Origin: Armatimonadota bacterium
Lineage (GTDB): Bacteria > Armatimonadota > Zipacnadia > UBA1398 > JAKPQA01
Direction: 5' to 3'
DNA length: 64,000 nucleotides
NCBI GenBank assembly: GCA_029547025.1
Contig: JAKPQA010000032.1
Location: 19,987 to 83,986, forward strand
The notes under the pieces are model-generated. The model was not told the origin of the DNA, did no database searches, and saw nothing but the letters and a program-made list of their open reading frames with translations. The position numbers and the translations under genes were made by a program. Of the stretch, positions 37,140 to 46,212 are shown one piece after another; the first letter of the stretch is position 1, and each line of letters opens with the position of its first letter.

Positions 37140-38282
37140 CTAGTGGCCCGTCGCCTTGCCCGACTGGCCTGGTGCATCACTGGAGGGCACCACGCGACCC
37201 GGCCGTGCCGAACTCTGGTCCGGGGAGGTCCCCGTCTCGGCGCCCTTCCCTCGGCCGCCCCCGGCCGCGTTCTTGCCGGCCGACGCCCCGGTACCTGCAG
37301 CTCCCTCCGTCTTGCCTTCCCCCGCCTGTTGCTGCATCTGCGGGAAGTCGGGGCTCAGGATCTGCACCTTGGCCTCACTCCGCAGTCGGGCGGCCACGGC
37401 CTCTTGCTTCTCCGCCTTGGGCGAGGAGATCAGCGCCTGGCGCTCCACCATGGCGCGGACCTTCGGGTCATCGAGCGATGCGAGCTTGGCCGGCTTCAAC
37501 TCGTCGATCCGGAACAGGCAGTAGACCTGGGTGCCGGTCTCGTTCTGCACGGGTGGCGCAAAGGGAATCGGGCCGATCAGGTCGCCCGCTTTGGCCTTGG
37601 CGTCGAAAATGGCCTCAGCGGCGGCCCGAGGCTGCAGGGCCGGCTGCATCACCCAGCCGATGTCGCCCCTCGGACTGCCTTCCAGCGCATACTCGGTGGC
37701 CACTGCATCGAAGTCGGCACCGGTCTTGAGCTTGCGGAGGGCATCGTTCGCCTGTTCCTTGGTCTTCGTGTAGACCACATGGAGTCGAGCCTGGGCCGGC
37801 TGGTCCCAGTTACCTTCGTTCCTGTGCTTCTCGAAGTACGCCTTGATGTCATCCTCAGTGAGCTTGACATTGCGGGTGCAGATCCGTGTCATGATGACCC
37901 CCAGGCGCAGTCTGGCCTTGAGGTCGTCAGCGCTCATGCCGTTGCGCTCGGCGTACTGCTTCATGTCCTCGGCGGATCCGAACTGAAGCTGGATCTCCTT
38001 CTCGATGTCCGCATCGGTGACCTCAATACCCGCCTTCTTGGCCTCGCCTTCCCAGAGAACTCGCTCGACGGCGAAGCTCAGGGCCGCACTCTTCTGAGAC
38101 ATCGGGACGGCGCGCCACACGTCGTTCAGGGTGACGTTCTGCCCGTTGACCACCGCCACGGGCTTACTCCCGGAGCCCTGGCGACCGCACCCCACCACCC
38201 AGGCCGCCAGCGCCACAACTGCCACCGCCAACCACCCGCAACGTGCCGCGGACCGCAACTGCCCCATAAGCGAGTCCAACAC
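37140..38282 (-). CDS. Parvulin-type peptidyl-prolyl isomerase lipoprotein (SurA/PrsA-like)
   Basis: A 380-residue lipoprotein chaperone. The signal peptide ends at a lipobox (AAWVVGC, Cys ~32). A SurA_N-like helical chaperone region (~40-160) precedes one parvulin domain (~170-275) with ARLHVVYTK, FDAVATEYALEGSPRGDIGW and a GLIGPIPF-type segment. The C-terminus is Gly/Ser/Pro-rich and disordered. It would help fold exported proteins outside the inner membrane. A foldase gene before mazG is also the Firmicutes order. Confidence 0.85.
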   Translation of the reverse strand: MLDSLMGQLRSAARCGWLAVAVVALAAWVVGCGRQGSGSKPVAVVNGQNVTLNDVWRAVPMSQKSAALSFAVERVLWEGEAKKAGIEVTDADIEKEIQLQFGSAEDMKQYAERNGMSADDLKARLRLGVIMTRICTRNVKLTEDDIKAYFEKHRNEGNWDQPAQARLHVVYTKTKEQANDALRKLKTGADFDAVATEYALEGSPRGDIGWVMQPALQPRAAAEAIFDAKAKAGDLIGPIPFAPPVQNETGTQVYCLFRIDELKPAKLASLDDPKVRAMVERQALISSPKAEKQEAVAARLRSEAKVQILSPDFPQMQQQAGEGKTEGAAGTGASAGKNAAGGGRGKGAETGTSPDQSSARPGRVVPSSDAPGQSGKATGH

Positions 38283-38356
38283 CCTTCCGAGTCACACCAC
38301 GAGGGCGCCCCGTGGCCACCGCACGACATCGGCCTGTGGCGCCCACACTGCCATCC

Positions 38357-38965
38357 CTACGAGTCCAGGTTCGAGCCGGAGACCGCCGATGCCGCGACTC
38401 CCCTGTCCCGGCCCCGGAACTGGCGCTCCAGACACAGCACGGTCTCGACCTCTCCCACAGACATGTCCACTTCCGCCGCGATGGCCTCCATGGAAAGGCC
38501 CTCTTCCGATAGAGCAAGCACGCGCTGATGGCGCTTCTCAAACCCGCGCCAACGGGCCACCAGCTCCCGGGGCGGGGCCTCGGGAGCCTCCGCCAGAGCG
38601 GCAGGCTCTTGTGCCGGCGGCGCCTCAGGCTCGGCCGATGCCGAACCGGCCAGGCCGGGGGCTCGGGTTGGGGCTAAGGAATCCAGAACTTCCTGGGCCT
38701 CCCGCAGGACACGCTCGCACGAGGCCAGGAGATCCAGGAGCTCTCTCTGTCGCTCATCGAGGGCCCGTGAAGACTCCCGCGCGACGCGGTCCACCTCAGC
38801 CACGGCAACTTTCAGTGCCTCATGCAGGGCGTGGACACGCTCCTCGGCATCCATGTCCCTGGTGCCGTGTATGAGGCTGCGCTTCACCACGATGACCAGT
38901 CGGCACAGATACGCGATGATAGCCAGGTTGGCAATCAGAAGAGCCGCGATGAGAAGGCGATCCAT
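38357..38965 (-). CDS. Membrane-anchored coiled-coil protein with C-terminal HTH (flagellar-cluster type)
   Basis: A 202-residue protein with an N-terminal helix (residues ~3-24), a charged coiled coil (~35-95), an Ala/Pro/Glu-rich linker, and a C-terminal helix-turn-helix-like segment (VLALSEEGLSMEAIAAEVDMSVGEVETVL). This layout matches small proteins found in flagellar operons of Firmicutes (DUF6115-like) and in the analogous DUF2802 family. It probably acts at the membrane in motility, not as a DNA-binding regulator. ATG 38965 follows AGGGA. It begins four bases after the preceding gene stop. Confidence 0.6.
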   Translation of the reverse strand: MDRLLIAALLIANLAIIAYLCRLVIVVKRSLIHGTRDMDAEERVHALHEALKVAVAEVDRVARESSRALDERQRELLDLLASCERVLREAQEVLDSLAPTRAPGLAGSASAEPEAPPAQEPAALAEAPEAPPRELVARWRGFEKRHQRVLALSEEGLSMEAIAAEVDMSVGEVETVLCLERQFRGRDRGVAASAVSGSNLDS

Positions 38966-38969
38966 GTCC

Positions 38970-39803
38970 CTACTGGGGGAACCGGGCGGCAATGAGAGTT
39001 CCGTCCTGCGAGCGGCGTCCGACCGCGAGGGTAAGCGTCGCCTTTGCCGCAGCCCCACGAGCATACCATATTAGCAAACAGCCCGAGTCGGCGTCCACTT
39101 CCATTCGCGCGGGCTCCGCGTCGGGCAGCGGGCCGTAGAACCCTTGCCACCGGATATCCCTCGGGGCGAGGCCGGATAGCCTCACCAGTGCCCGCATCCC
39201 GGCGGCCAGCCCGGCACCATGACCTCGGATGTGGGAGAGGGCGCGCCGCCTAACCGGGAGCGCGGCAGCGACCTCATTGGCTGCGACGACGCCACAGGCC
39301 GAACGGAGCGGCCTGCGCAGCACCGACACCGTCTTGGGGCGAGCGCGGACGGCCGACACTGCGGGAGGCGGCACGCTTGGCCGCACTCCATTTGGCTCGA
39401 TGCAGGCAACCTCCAGGCCATCGCCGAGTGCACGTACAGCCACCGGTTCCAGCGTTCCCTCGGGTTGGCGCACGCCGGCCGTGAGCTCGAGAGGCACGGG
39501 GCCCGACACTGACACGGTTTCCGAGGGGGGGGGCGTGCACACCACCTGGCCGGAGAGATCGAGGTCACCTGGCACAGCACTCGCGGTCTCCAACGTGGCT
39601 GCTCCGCCATGGATGCCGCCAGCGGGCCGCATGTCGACCGGGCGTACGGGGCCGGGCACCCACTGCGGAACGCCGGCCACGTCGGCTTCGGGTATCCGGG
39701 GGACGATCTCCACCAGTGAGGGCAGGCCGAGCGCGCGGCGGAGAGTGTCGATCAGGTTGTCGACGATTCCGCGACGCCCTTCCCGTTCATCTCGGCTTCC
39801 CAT
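38970..39803 (-). CDS. Hypothetical protein in flagellar-associated cluster
   Basis: A 277-residue protein of no family that I recognise. Residues ~30-190 are Pro/Val-rich and low in order. Residues ~195-275 look folded, with an IRGHGAGLAAGMRALVRLSG helix and beta strands (WQGFYGPLPDAEPARMEVDADSG). There is no signal peptide or membrane helix. It overlaps the upstream gene by 52 bases, so the start may lie downstream of ATG 39803. Context suggests a motility or cell-envelope role, but this is inference. Confidence 0.5.
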   Translation of the reverse strand: MGSRDEREGRRGIVDNLIDTLRRALGLPSLVEIVPRIPEADVAGVPQWVPGPVRPVDMRPAGGIHGGAATLETASAVPGDLDLSGQVVCTPPPSETVSVSGPVPLELTAGVRQPEGTLEPVAVRALGDGLEVACIEPNGVRPSVPPPAVSAVRARPKTVSVLRRPLRSACGVVAANEVAAALPVRRRALSHIRGHGAGLAAGMRALVRLSGLAPRDIRWQGFYGPLPDAEPARMEVDADSGCLLIWYARGAAAKATLTLAVGRRSQDGTLIAARFPQ

Positions 39804-40333
39804 ATCAGCTCCACTGCCTGCGCGACCCGATCCAGCGGCTCCAGGATGTCCATGGTCTCCGTGAGCTGCGCCAGCAGCTCGCCGACGCGGGAGAGGAGCG
39901 CCGGATCGTCGCGCGGTCCGGTGACGCGGATCGGCCCGCTCTTGGGGCGAAGCTGGACCAGGCGCTGCGTTGGGCTAAGCTCCTGGGTGTCGCCCACGTG
40001 GGCGAGGGGCTCTGAGTTGGTCTGCTGCACCCGCACGACTGGGCAACCCGCCTCGCCATCGAGGTCGAGCACGAGGTCGTCGGAGCTGATGACAAGAGCA
40101 GGCCGCTCTTTGAGCGCTTTCAGTAAGGGCGAGCCGATGACGTCGCGGCGAATATATGCGTCCAGAGCGCCACCGTACAGGACACGCTGCAGGCGAGTGG
40201 GGCGCACCGGAGGGCTGGTGTGAAAGAACTCGATAGGCAGACTCTTGTCGTCGGTGGTGAGCACAGCCCCCAGGTACGAGTCACGGTCTTCGGAGCAGCG
40301 GGTGATCAGGTAGGCGATGGCTTGGCGAGGCAT
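39752..40333 (-). CDS. Conserved hypothetical protein in flagellar-associated cluster
   Basis: A 193-residue cytoplasmic-looking protein. The N-terminal half (MPRQAIAYLITRCSEDRDSYLGAVL...) resembles an alpha/beta fold with the IEFFHTSPPVRPTRLQRVLYG stretch. The C-terminal half has a regular helix (LLSRVGELLAQLTETMDILEPLDRVAQAVELIW). No catalytic motif is visible. It sits between the small polar protein at 40709 and the protein at 39803 in one transcription unit. I cannot assign a function. Confidence 0.55.
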   Translation of the reverse strand: MPRQAIAYLITRCSEDRDSYLGAVLTTDDKSLPIEFFHTSPPVRPTRLQRVLYGGALDAYIRRDVIGSPLLKALKERPALVISSDDLVLDLDGEAGCPVVRVQQTNSEPLAHVGDTQELSPTQRLVQLRPKSGPIRVTGPRDDPALLSRVGELLAQLTETMDILEPLDRVAQAVELIWEAEMNGKGVAESSTT

Positions 40334-40391
40334 CGGTCACGCCCCTCGGCACCCCAGGGCGCCGAAGGGCCACACACGAGGCCCGGCGGCG

Positions 40392-40709
40392 CTAGGCGCG
40401 CACATCGATATGCAGGCCCCCGGACTCCGCGGGGCTGACAGTCTCCGCGGCGGGCTCACCCTCATGGCGCCGGCGCTCCGGTTGGTCCTCCCGACGCCCG
40501 CCCTGCCCGCCGTCTTCATCCGCCCGCCGGGCGTTCTCGTCTTCAGGGGTCTCCGCCACCGACTCCTGGCGGTGCCGCGCAACGTCCTCGAGCTGCTGGG
40601 CGAACTGGTGCTGCTGCGATCGCGCGTGGCCATGCTCAGCCTGATTCACGCGTTCGGCGTGGTGGGTCTGGGCGATCGTCGTCTGCAGATCCACCGAACG
40701 GATAGACAT
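40392..40709 (-). CDS. Small polar flagellar-operon protein
   Basis: A 105-residue, strongly charged and glutamine-rich protein. The order is a short conserved N-terminus (SIRSVDLQTTIAQTHHAERV), a Q/H-rich helix, a long acidic/basic linker, and a terminal GLHIDVRA motif. This layout matches small proteins of unknown function in flagellar operons of Firmicutes, which end in a similar LDIKV-like motif. I assign it by resemblance only. ATG 40709 follows GGAGGGG. It is the first gene after the promoter-like site at 40772-40800. Confidence 0.55.
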   Translation of the reverse strand: MSIRSVDLQTTIAQTHHAERVNQAEHGHARSQQHQFAQQLEDVARHRQESVAETPEDENARRADEDGGQGGRREDQPERRRHEGEPAAETVSPAESGGLHIDVRA

Positions 40710-40744
40710 GGGAGTCCCCTCCCCTGCCGGCACGGCGTCCCCAT

Positions 40745-40800
40745 GTGCCCGAAACACGGGCACCAAGTACTATGTTACCCGGCACCGACCGCGCCCTCAA
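40745..40800 (-). promoter_or_regulatory. Promoter-like site and 5' hairpin upstream of the flagellar-associated genes
   Basis: On the minus strand TTGAGG (40795-40800) and TAACAT (40772-40777) are separated by 17 bases. Just downstream, GTGCCCG/CGGGCAC (40757-40763 with 40745-40751) forms a perfect 7-bp hairpin with a five-base loop in the presumed leader. The rest of 40710-40883 shows nothing else. Confidence 0.45.
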
Positions 40801-40883
40801 CCGCCAACAAGGCGAGCGCGGCTGCATGCGCCTCCCCCTTGGTTATCGGTTCCCGACCCGCGTGGGTGTAGCCCCCCGCCCGC

Positions 40884-42530
40884 TCACCTCGCACCTTCCT
40901 CGCGGCTGAACCATCCGCCCCTGACATCATAATGAAACACCCGGCAGACGTCAGTCAGTTCGACAACGCCGGCCGTCCGTCCTCGCCCAAATCGGAGTTC
41001 ACGCATGGGCACCTGGCGCACCACGAGGTATCGCTCGTCTGTGAACACAACGCGGTGCACACGGGGGGCGAAGGCCAGGGGCCGAGGGACCACGGGCTGA
41101 ACGGGGACCATCTCATCGAACTGCTCGCGGCCGTACCGCATCCCCCATTCCCCAACCTGGCTCCCGGGGTCATCGGCCCCAGGCGTAGCGAAGCCCGGGA
41201 GGGCGTACACCTGGAAATCGCGCAGATAGTAGCCCAAGAGGCGGAAGTCGGGGAAGTCAATAACAACCGTGTCGGCCGGGTCGAAATGCTGCTCGATGAA
41301 GAGGAGCTTGCCGCGCAGTGCCTCCACGTCGCTCCGGTCCTGAGGCGGATATAGAGCAATAAACAGACACGCGTTGCCCAGCGCGATGGCACCGACGATC
41401 CATCGCACCCGCAAGCGCAAGCGCATGGCGAGTCCAGCGGCGTTCGCGGCGGCAAGCACCAGCAAGACAGGCACCAGCGTCATCACGTAGCCCTTACGGG
41501 CCATGTGAACCAGGATGTAGAAGGCACTCGCTGGCAACAGCACGACGGCGCAGAACCATCGACGGCCATGCCGGGCCGACGGCTCGGCGTCGTGCCAGCG
41601 TCCGAGTGGCAGGAGCAGCACCGCGGCGAGGGCTAGACCCCCGCCGAAGAGGGATCCGCACACGATATCGGTGTTCTGCGCCAGCTGGGCCAGAGCGGCC
41701 CTGCTCCCGGCTGCTCGCAGAAGCGCCGGTACGCTCTTGGCCAGAACGAGTCGTTCCGCCAGGGCGCCTGAGGCATCGACATAGCGGGCGTAGCCGCCGG
41801 TCAGCGCAATCGTGGGGCCCAACCAGGCGATGCAGCCGATCGCCAACGCAACCACGGCAACGAGCTTGGTACGCCGCCGCAGGGGCCAAAGCGCGTAGAC
41901 GAGTGCGGGTAGCAGGAACAGGAGCAGGTTGGTTCGGAAGCCGGCTCCGAGACCGAGCACCAGCCCGGCCGCGATGGCATGGCGGCCGCTGCCCTGCCGC
42001 GAGTGCCACAACAGCCAGGCCACTGCTGCGCAAAGGGCGCCCTCGGCCGTGTAAGGGAGCGCCACCTCACCCAGCGCCCAGTGGAGGGGGCTAATGGCAT
42101 AGAGTAGAGCGGCCGTCACGCCGACGCGGCCGTCGAACATCGCCCGCCCCAGGCCGTACACCGCGATGACACCGAGCATGCTGAAAACGATGGCGACGAG
42201 CACCAGCGATGCGTTGGCGTCATGGACCAGGAGGTCGATGGCTCTGGCCGCGGCCACCAGGGGCAGGTAGCCTGGCGGGTGCGGGCGGTGCCGGGCGACA
42301 TCGAAGTCCTCCATGGCCAACGCGAACTGAGCCGCGTCCCATGAGGTCAGCATGGGCGTACGGAATGGCAGCCGGCTGACGCAGACGAGTACACAGAGGC
42401 CGCCAACGACCCGCCAGGGATGGTCCCACCAAGCCCGCCGAGGTACTTGAACGGGCGCGCCGGCTGGTGGGCCGGCACGCCCGCTTGCGGTGTTCTCGCG
42501 CTTGGCCTCAGGGTCTGGGCCCATGGCCAA
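40884..42530 (-). CDS. GT39-like polytopic glycosyltransferase
   Basis: A 548-residue membrane glycosyltransferase of the dolichyl-phosphate-mannose/ArnT-like type (GT-C fold). After a hydrophilic N-terminus, the first helix is followed by the loop Asp in TSWDAAQFAL, the usual catalytic position of the class. About ten transmembrane helices follow, then a soluble C-terminal domain (~430-548). It would move a sugar from a lipid carrier to a glycan or protein outside the inner membrane. It lies 14 bases after the DUF4340 gene and closes the Gld-type operon. Confidence 0.75.
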   Translation of the reverse strand: MAMGPDPEAKRENTASGRAGPPAGAPVQVPRRAWWDHPWRVVGGLCVLVCVSRLPFRTPMLTSWDAAQFALAMEDFDVARHRPHPPGYLPLVAAARAIDLLVHDANASLVLVAIVFSMLGVIAVYGLGRAMFDGRVGVTAALLYAISPLHWALGEVALPYTAEGALCAAVAWLLWHSRQGSGRHAIAAGLVLGLGAGFRTNLLLFLLPALVYALWPLRRRTKLVAVVALAIGCIAWLGPTIALTGGYARYVDASGALAERLVLAKSVPALLRAAGSRAALAQLAQNTDIVCGSLFGGGLALAAVLLLPLGRWHDAEPSARHGRRWFCAVVLLPASAFYILVHMARKGYVMTLVPVLLVLAAANAAGLAMRLRLRVRWIVGAIALGNACLFIALYPPQDRSDVEALRGKLLFIEQHFDPADTVVIDFPDFRLLGYYLRDFQVYALPGFATPGADDPGSQVGEWGMRYGREQFDEMVPVQPVVPRPLAFAPRVHRVVFTDERYLVVRQVPMRELRFGRGRTAGVVELTDVCRVFHYDVRGGWFSREEGAR

Positions 42531-42544
42531 GAACCACCATCTCG

Positions 42545-44074
42545 CTACTTGGGCTTCTTGGACTGGCTCTTGGTTGTTGCCTTCGAGTCACCCTTGGGCG
42601 GCATCGGCACCGATGCCGGGCCCTTGGACGAGTCCACGCCCGTTTCGGAGTCGGGCTTCTTGGGTGCTTCCGCCTGGAAGTCCGAGATGGCCTTCGGGAA
42701 CCGGTCGACACTGGTGGACAGGACGCGAACGATTGAGGCGTCGTCCCCGACCTGGGCGTAGTACTTGTCGCCCTCCTTGTTCCCGATCTTGACCAGCACC
42801 GGCTTCTTGCCGCGGGCCATGGAGAGCTCGAGCGTGATGGCCGGTTTGTCAAGCCCGTACTGACTGAGGGCACCCGGTTTCTCGATAAACTCGGCCGCCT
42901 CGAGGTTCTTGGTGTCGTAGAGCAGGTCCTCGGTCTTGAACTTGTCGGCCTTGATGGCCTTGGCGCTGCCGGCACTGACTTGCCAGTCTTCCCCCGCCTT
43001 CTTCCCCGTGAAGCTGGCACCGTCGCGGCGCTTGAGGGAGAAGCCTTCGACGTCCTTGATCTCGAACTCGGCCAGCTTCTTGTCCCGGAGGTCATTGGCG
43101 GTTTTGCGCAGGTCCTTCAGCACGTCTGCCTTGACCAGGAACACCTCGTCGCGCCCCATCCGTTGGCAGTAGACCAACTTCTGTGGTGTGGTGGTGGACG
43201 ATGTGGTGCTCGTTGTGCTCGACGTATTGTCCTTCTTCTTCTCAATCTCTTTACCGAAGATAACCGTGATCTCTTTGTTGCCCTTCTCGAGCCGGGCGAT
43301 GGCCTTCACACTGGGCTTGGCGAAACCATAGGGGTCATCGCCGCTAGCCGGGCTATCGACGAACTCCTCGACCATGAGGTTCTGAACCTTGCGCACCAGG
43401 TCGTCCGCCGCGGTTGTGCTGGCTTTGGCCTTGACCGGTTGCGTCAGCGTCCAGTGGTTCGGACCGGGGATCTGCTTGGTCTCTCCGGGCTCGGGATCGT
43501 TCTCCATGGCAATGTCATTGCCGTCAAACTGCACCTGGAACCGGCGGACCTCCTCGAGCTTGAAGCGGGCGACGTTCTTGTCGCGCAGGTCCTCGGGCTT
43601 CTTCTCCAGGTCGGTCTTCGTCATCGAGGAGACGAAGTAGAGCTTCGGGTCGCCTGGAATCGAGGCGTAGAACTCGCTGCCCGCCGTCTCGGCCCCGATG
43701 TGGAGTGAGACCTTGCGACTGCCGAACCACGCGGTGGCTTTGATGGCCGCATTGGTCAGACCGTAGTGGGCATCGTTGAGGTCCTCGCCCTCACGCGAGC
43801 CCGTGGGCTTGAAGCGGGCCAGGGCCTTGATCATGTTTTCGACCGTGTCCGGGTTCGCCACACCCTTCACCGGCTGGGTCATGACCCAGTCATCGCCTTG
43901 CTTCTCAATGACGAGGGTATCGCTACCCCGGACTACTTCAAGCTTGGTGGCTGACTTGACGTCGAAGTTGAGGATCTGGCCCTCAACAGGTTTCTCGCCG
44001 CGCTCAAAAACGGCCACATAGGCACCGAGGCCCAGCAGGATGACCAGGGCGACAACAGTGTGCTTGGTCTTCAT
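42545..44074 (-). CDS. DUF4340 domain protein
   Basis: A 509-residue protein with one N-terminal membrane helix (residues ~7-25) and an extracytoplasmic part made of repeated DUF4340-type units, with VWLNGSRKVSLHIG/KPVLVKIGNKEG-like strands. A Ser/Thr-rich linker lies at about 285-305 (SSTTSTTSSTTT). DUF4340 proteins are typically encoded just after Gld-type ABC genes, as here. I take ATG 44074; a GTG 24 bases upstream is possible. Function unknown, presumably an accessory subunit of the transporter. Confidence 0.85.
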   Translation of the reverse strand: MKTKHTVVALVILLGLGAYVAVFERGEKPVEGQILNFDVKSATKLEVVRGSDTLVIEKQGDDWVMTQPVKGVANPDTVENMIKALARFKPTGSREGEDLNDAHYGLTNAAIKATAWFGSRKVSLHIGAETAGSEFYASIPGDPKLYFVSSMTKTDLEKKPEDLRDKNVARFKLEEVRRFQVQFDGNDIAMENDPEPGETKQIPGPNHWTLTQPVKAKASTTAADDLVRKVQNLMVEEFVDSPASGDDPYGFAKPSVKAIARLEKGNKEITVIFGKEIEKKKDNTSSTTSTTSSTTTPQKLVYCQRMGRDEVFLVKADVLKDLRKTANDLRDKKLAEFEIKDVEGFSLKRRDGASFTGKKAGEDWQVSAGSAKAIKADKFKTEDLLYDTKNLEAAEFIEKPGALSQYGLDKPAITLELSMARGKKPVLVKIGNKEGDKYYAQVGDDASIVRVLSTSVDRFPKAISDFQAEAPKKPDSETGVDSSKGPASVPMPPKGDSKATTKSQSKKPK

Positions 44075-44079
44075 CGGCC

Positions 44080-46152
44080 CTATCGCCTCCGCCACCACAC
44101 GTAGACGCCCGAGCCGAGGACACCCAAACCGATCAGGATGTGCACCAGCCGCATCACGCTCGCCTGGCGCTTCTCGACCGTCAGGGTGCGCTTCTCGACA
44201 CTCTTGGGAGGGATACTGACCAGACTGCCGCGCCCACTACACCAGGCAATGGCTTTGGTGATCGCGGCCAGATTCGAGAGCTGGGGGACGCCCGTCACGC
44301 CGTCGGTGAATGCCTGGGCCGATCCGAAGACGACGATCCTGGGCGTCTCGCCCGCCGGCTGGGGTGGCATGCCCGGCATCGTCGGCTGCTCGGTCTCCCC
44401 GGGCTCCTTCCCGTACGCAACGGCCACAGAAACGGGGCCCCCCGTTTCGCCCGGATCCTTCTGGATTCGGGTGCCCCGCGGCACGATGGCGTTCCGCTCG
44501 GCCCATGCGCCAGCGGGCGTCTTCATAATCGACTTACCGGGCGACTGCGGCGGCGGCCCACCCATGGGGTTGGGCTGGCTCTGGTCCTGCCCTTCGTAGT
44601 AGACCGGCCGGCAGGCCGGAAGCAGGACGGTGGTCAGTCCCTCGGCGACCGGATGCGATTCGTCGAAGTCCTGGACGAGCGCCTCGAAGGAGAGGGAAGC
44701 GCCGCGGAATGGGTCCTGGACCTGCTCGACGACGATCTCGTCACCCACGCGGATCTGGTAGGCCGAGAGGATGCCGTTGAAGTCGGGTGCCGTGAGCTTC
44801 TTCTCGCGTGCCACGTCGGTGCCGGTACCCACATCGATGCAGATCACGGCGTGGCCGTTGTTGGACAGGTAGTCTTTGATCGCTTGCTCTTCCTCGGGCG
44901 CGAGCGCCGTCTTGGCTCCCGCGATCACCAGCGCGGCGCAGTCATCCGGGACCTTGACGACTGGGGAGCTATCCTTCTTGGCCTCGTCACCGGAGCCGCT
45001 GGCCTTGCCGCCATCCTCCGTCTTCGTCTCCCCGGTGCGTGTCGAGGCGCCCGAGGTGAGCTCTTCGAGTGTGGTGGTGCTCCGGGGGATCTGGCTGATC
45101 AGGTTCAGGGTCTTGATCTCATACTGCTGGTCGGTGAGCACAGTCTTGACGTCGGACCACGCCGCGCGGTCCCCCATGCCTCCCTGTGGGTCAACCGGGT
45201 ACTCCCCATGGCCGGTGAGGAAGTAGACCTTGGGTTTCTCGCCGGTCGTCACCGCAAGGATAGCCGATGTGAGCTTCTCCTCCAGAATCTCGGGTTGGTA
45301 GGCGTGGACTTTCTCTTCGCGGTCGCCGCACTTGACGACGATGACGCTTTGCTCCTTCTGGTTCGTGTCGCCAAACAGCTCCTGGAGCGTTCGAGCGCCG
45401 CTGGCCTTCTTCGGGTCGATCAGGCTGACTTTCAGGTTCTTGCTCGCGAGATAGCGGTACTCGTTGAGAATGTCACGGATGCGAGGCCCACCCGCCGCTT
45501 CGGGCGCGACGATACCGGTCACTGTGACCTGTTGTTTGAGGTCGGCGACGACCTTCTTCGTCTGTTCTGAGAGCGCGTGCGCCTTGTTCTTTGAGATATC
45601 CACTCGCCAGTTGTGGCGGTAGGCGATGTAGTTGAGCATCCCGAGGATGCCCAGCAGAATGAGCGCGAACACGATGGTGTGAGCCGCGGCCTGGGCGGCC
45701 TGCCGAGACGCCCCGGCCCACAGCCCCATGAGCCCCGTGATGAACCAGAAGCCGATGCCGATGATGCCCACAATCCCGCAGATCCGGGACAGGGTCGTCA
45801 TCTCACCTTTGGACGAGATCACGGCCAGAGCGACGATCATCAGGGCGACGCCGAGTCCCCCGATGCCGCCCCGCGCCTTCTCGTACCATTTCAGCGTGAT
45901 CTCACGGACCTCGCGTTGGCGCGGATCGCGGACGGGCCGCTCCACGGGGGCGGCCTTCTTCTTGCGCTTCTTCCTGGGTTTGGCCCGGGCCGCGGCCTCC
46001 TCATCATCCGCTGCGTCCTCATCGCGCTCCGGTTCATCGGCGAGCTCGTCGTCTTGATCCTCGACGCTGTCCTCGGGCATGTCGCCCTCGAGCGGCTCGT
46101 CCTCGCGGTTCTCATCATCACGTTCCGGCGTGTCCGACAACGTGGGGTTCAC
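44080..46152 (-). CDS. GldG-like ABC auxiliary protein
   Basis: A 690-residue protein. Residues 1-~75 are extremely acidic and then Lys-rich. Two membrane helices (~95-115 and ~125-145) and a third (~150-168) follow. A large extracytoplasmic domain of the PF09822 (GldG/ABC auxiliary) family spans ~180-640, and one C-terminal helix with a WWRRR end closes the chain. In Bacteroidetes GldG works with GldA and GldF in gliding; elsewhere such proteins form ABC-2 complexes of unknown cargo. Start GTG 46152. Confidence 0.85.
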   Translation of the reverse strand: MNPTLSDTPERDDENREDEPLEGDMPEDSVEDQDDELADEPERDEDAADDEEAAARAKPRKKRKKKAAPVERPVRDPRQREVREITLKWYEKARGGIGGLGVALMIVALAVISSKGEMTTLSRICGIVGIIGIGFWFITGLMGLWAGASRQAAQAAAHTIVFALILLGILGMLNYIAYRHNWRVDISKNKAHALSEQTKKVVADLKQQVTVTGIVAPEAAGGPRIRDILNEYRYLASKNLKVSLIDPKKASGARTLQELFGDTNQKEQSVIVVKCGDREEKVHAYQPEILEEKLTSAILAVTTGEKPKVYFLTGHGEYPVDPQGGMGDRAAWSDVKTVLTDQQYEIKTLNLISQIPRSTTTLEELTSGASTRTGETKTEDGGKASGSGDEAKKDSSPVVKVPDDCAALVIAGAKTALAPEEEQAIKDYLSNNGHAVICIDVGTGTDVAREKKLTAPDFNGILSAYQIRVGDEIVVEQVQDPFRGASLSFEALVQDFDESHPVAEGLTTVLLPACRPVYYEGQDQSQPNPMGGPPPQSPGKSIMKTPAGAWAERNAIVPRGTRIQKDPGETGGPVSVAVAYGKEPGETEQPTMPGMPPQPAGETPRIVVFGSAQAFTDGVTGVPQLSNLAAITKAIAWCSGRGSLVSIPPKSVEKRTLTVEKRQASVMRLVHILIGLGVLGSGVYVWWRRR

Positions 46153-46212
46153 CCGCCTTCTTCCTCGGAGGGTACTTCGGAGTCCCCCGGCAAGATGGTC
46201 GAAACCGCGGCG

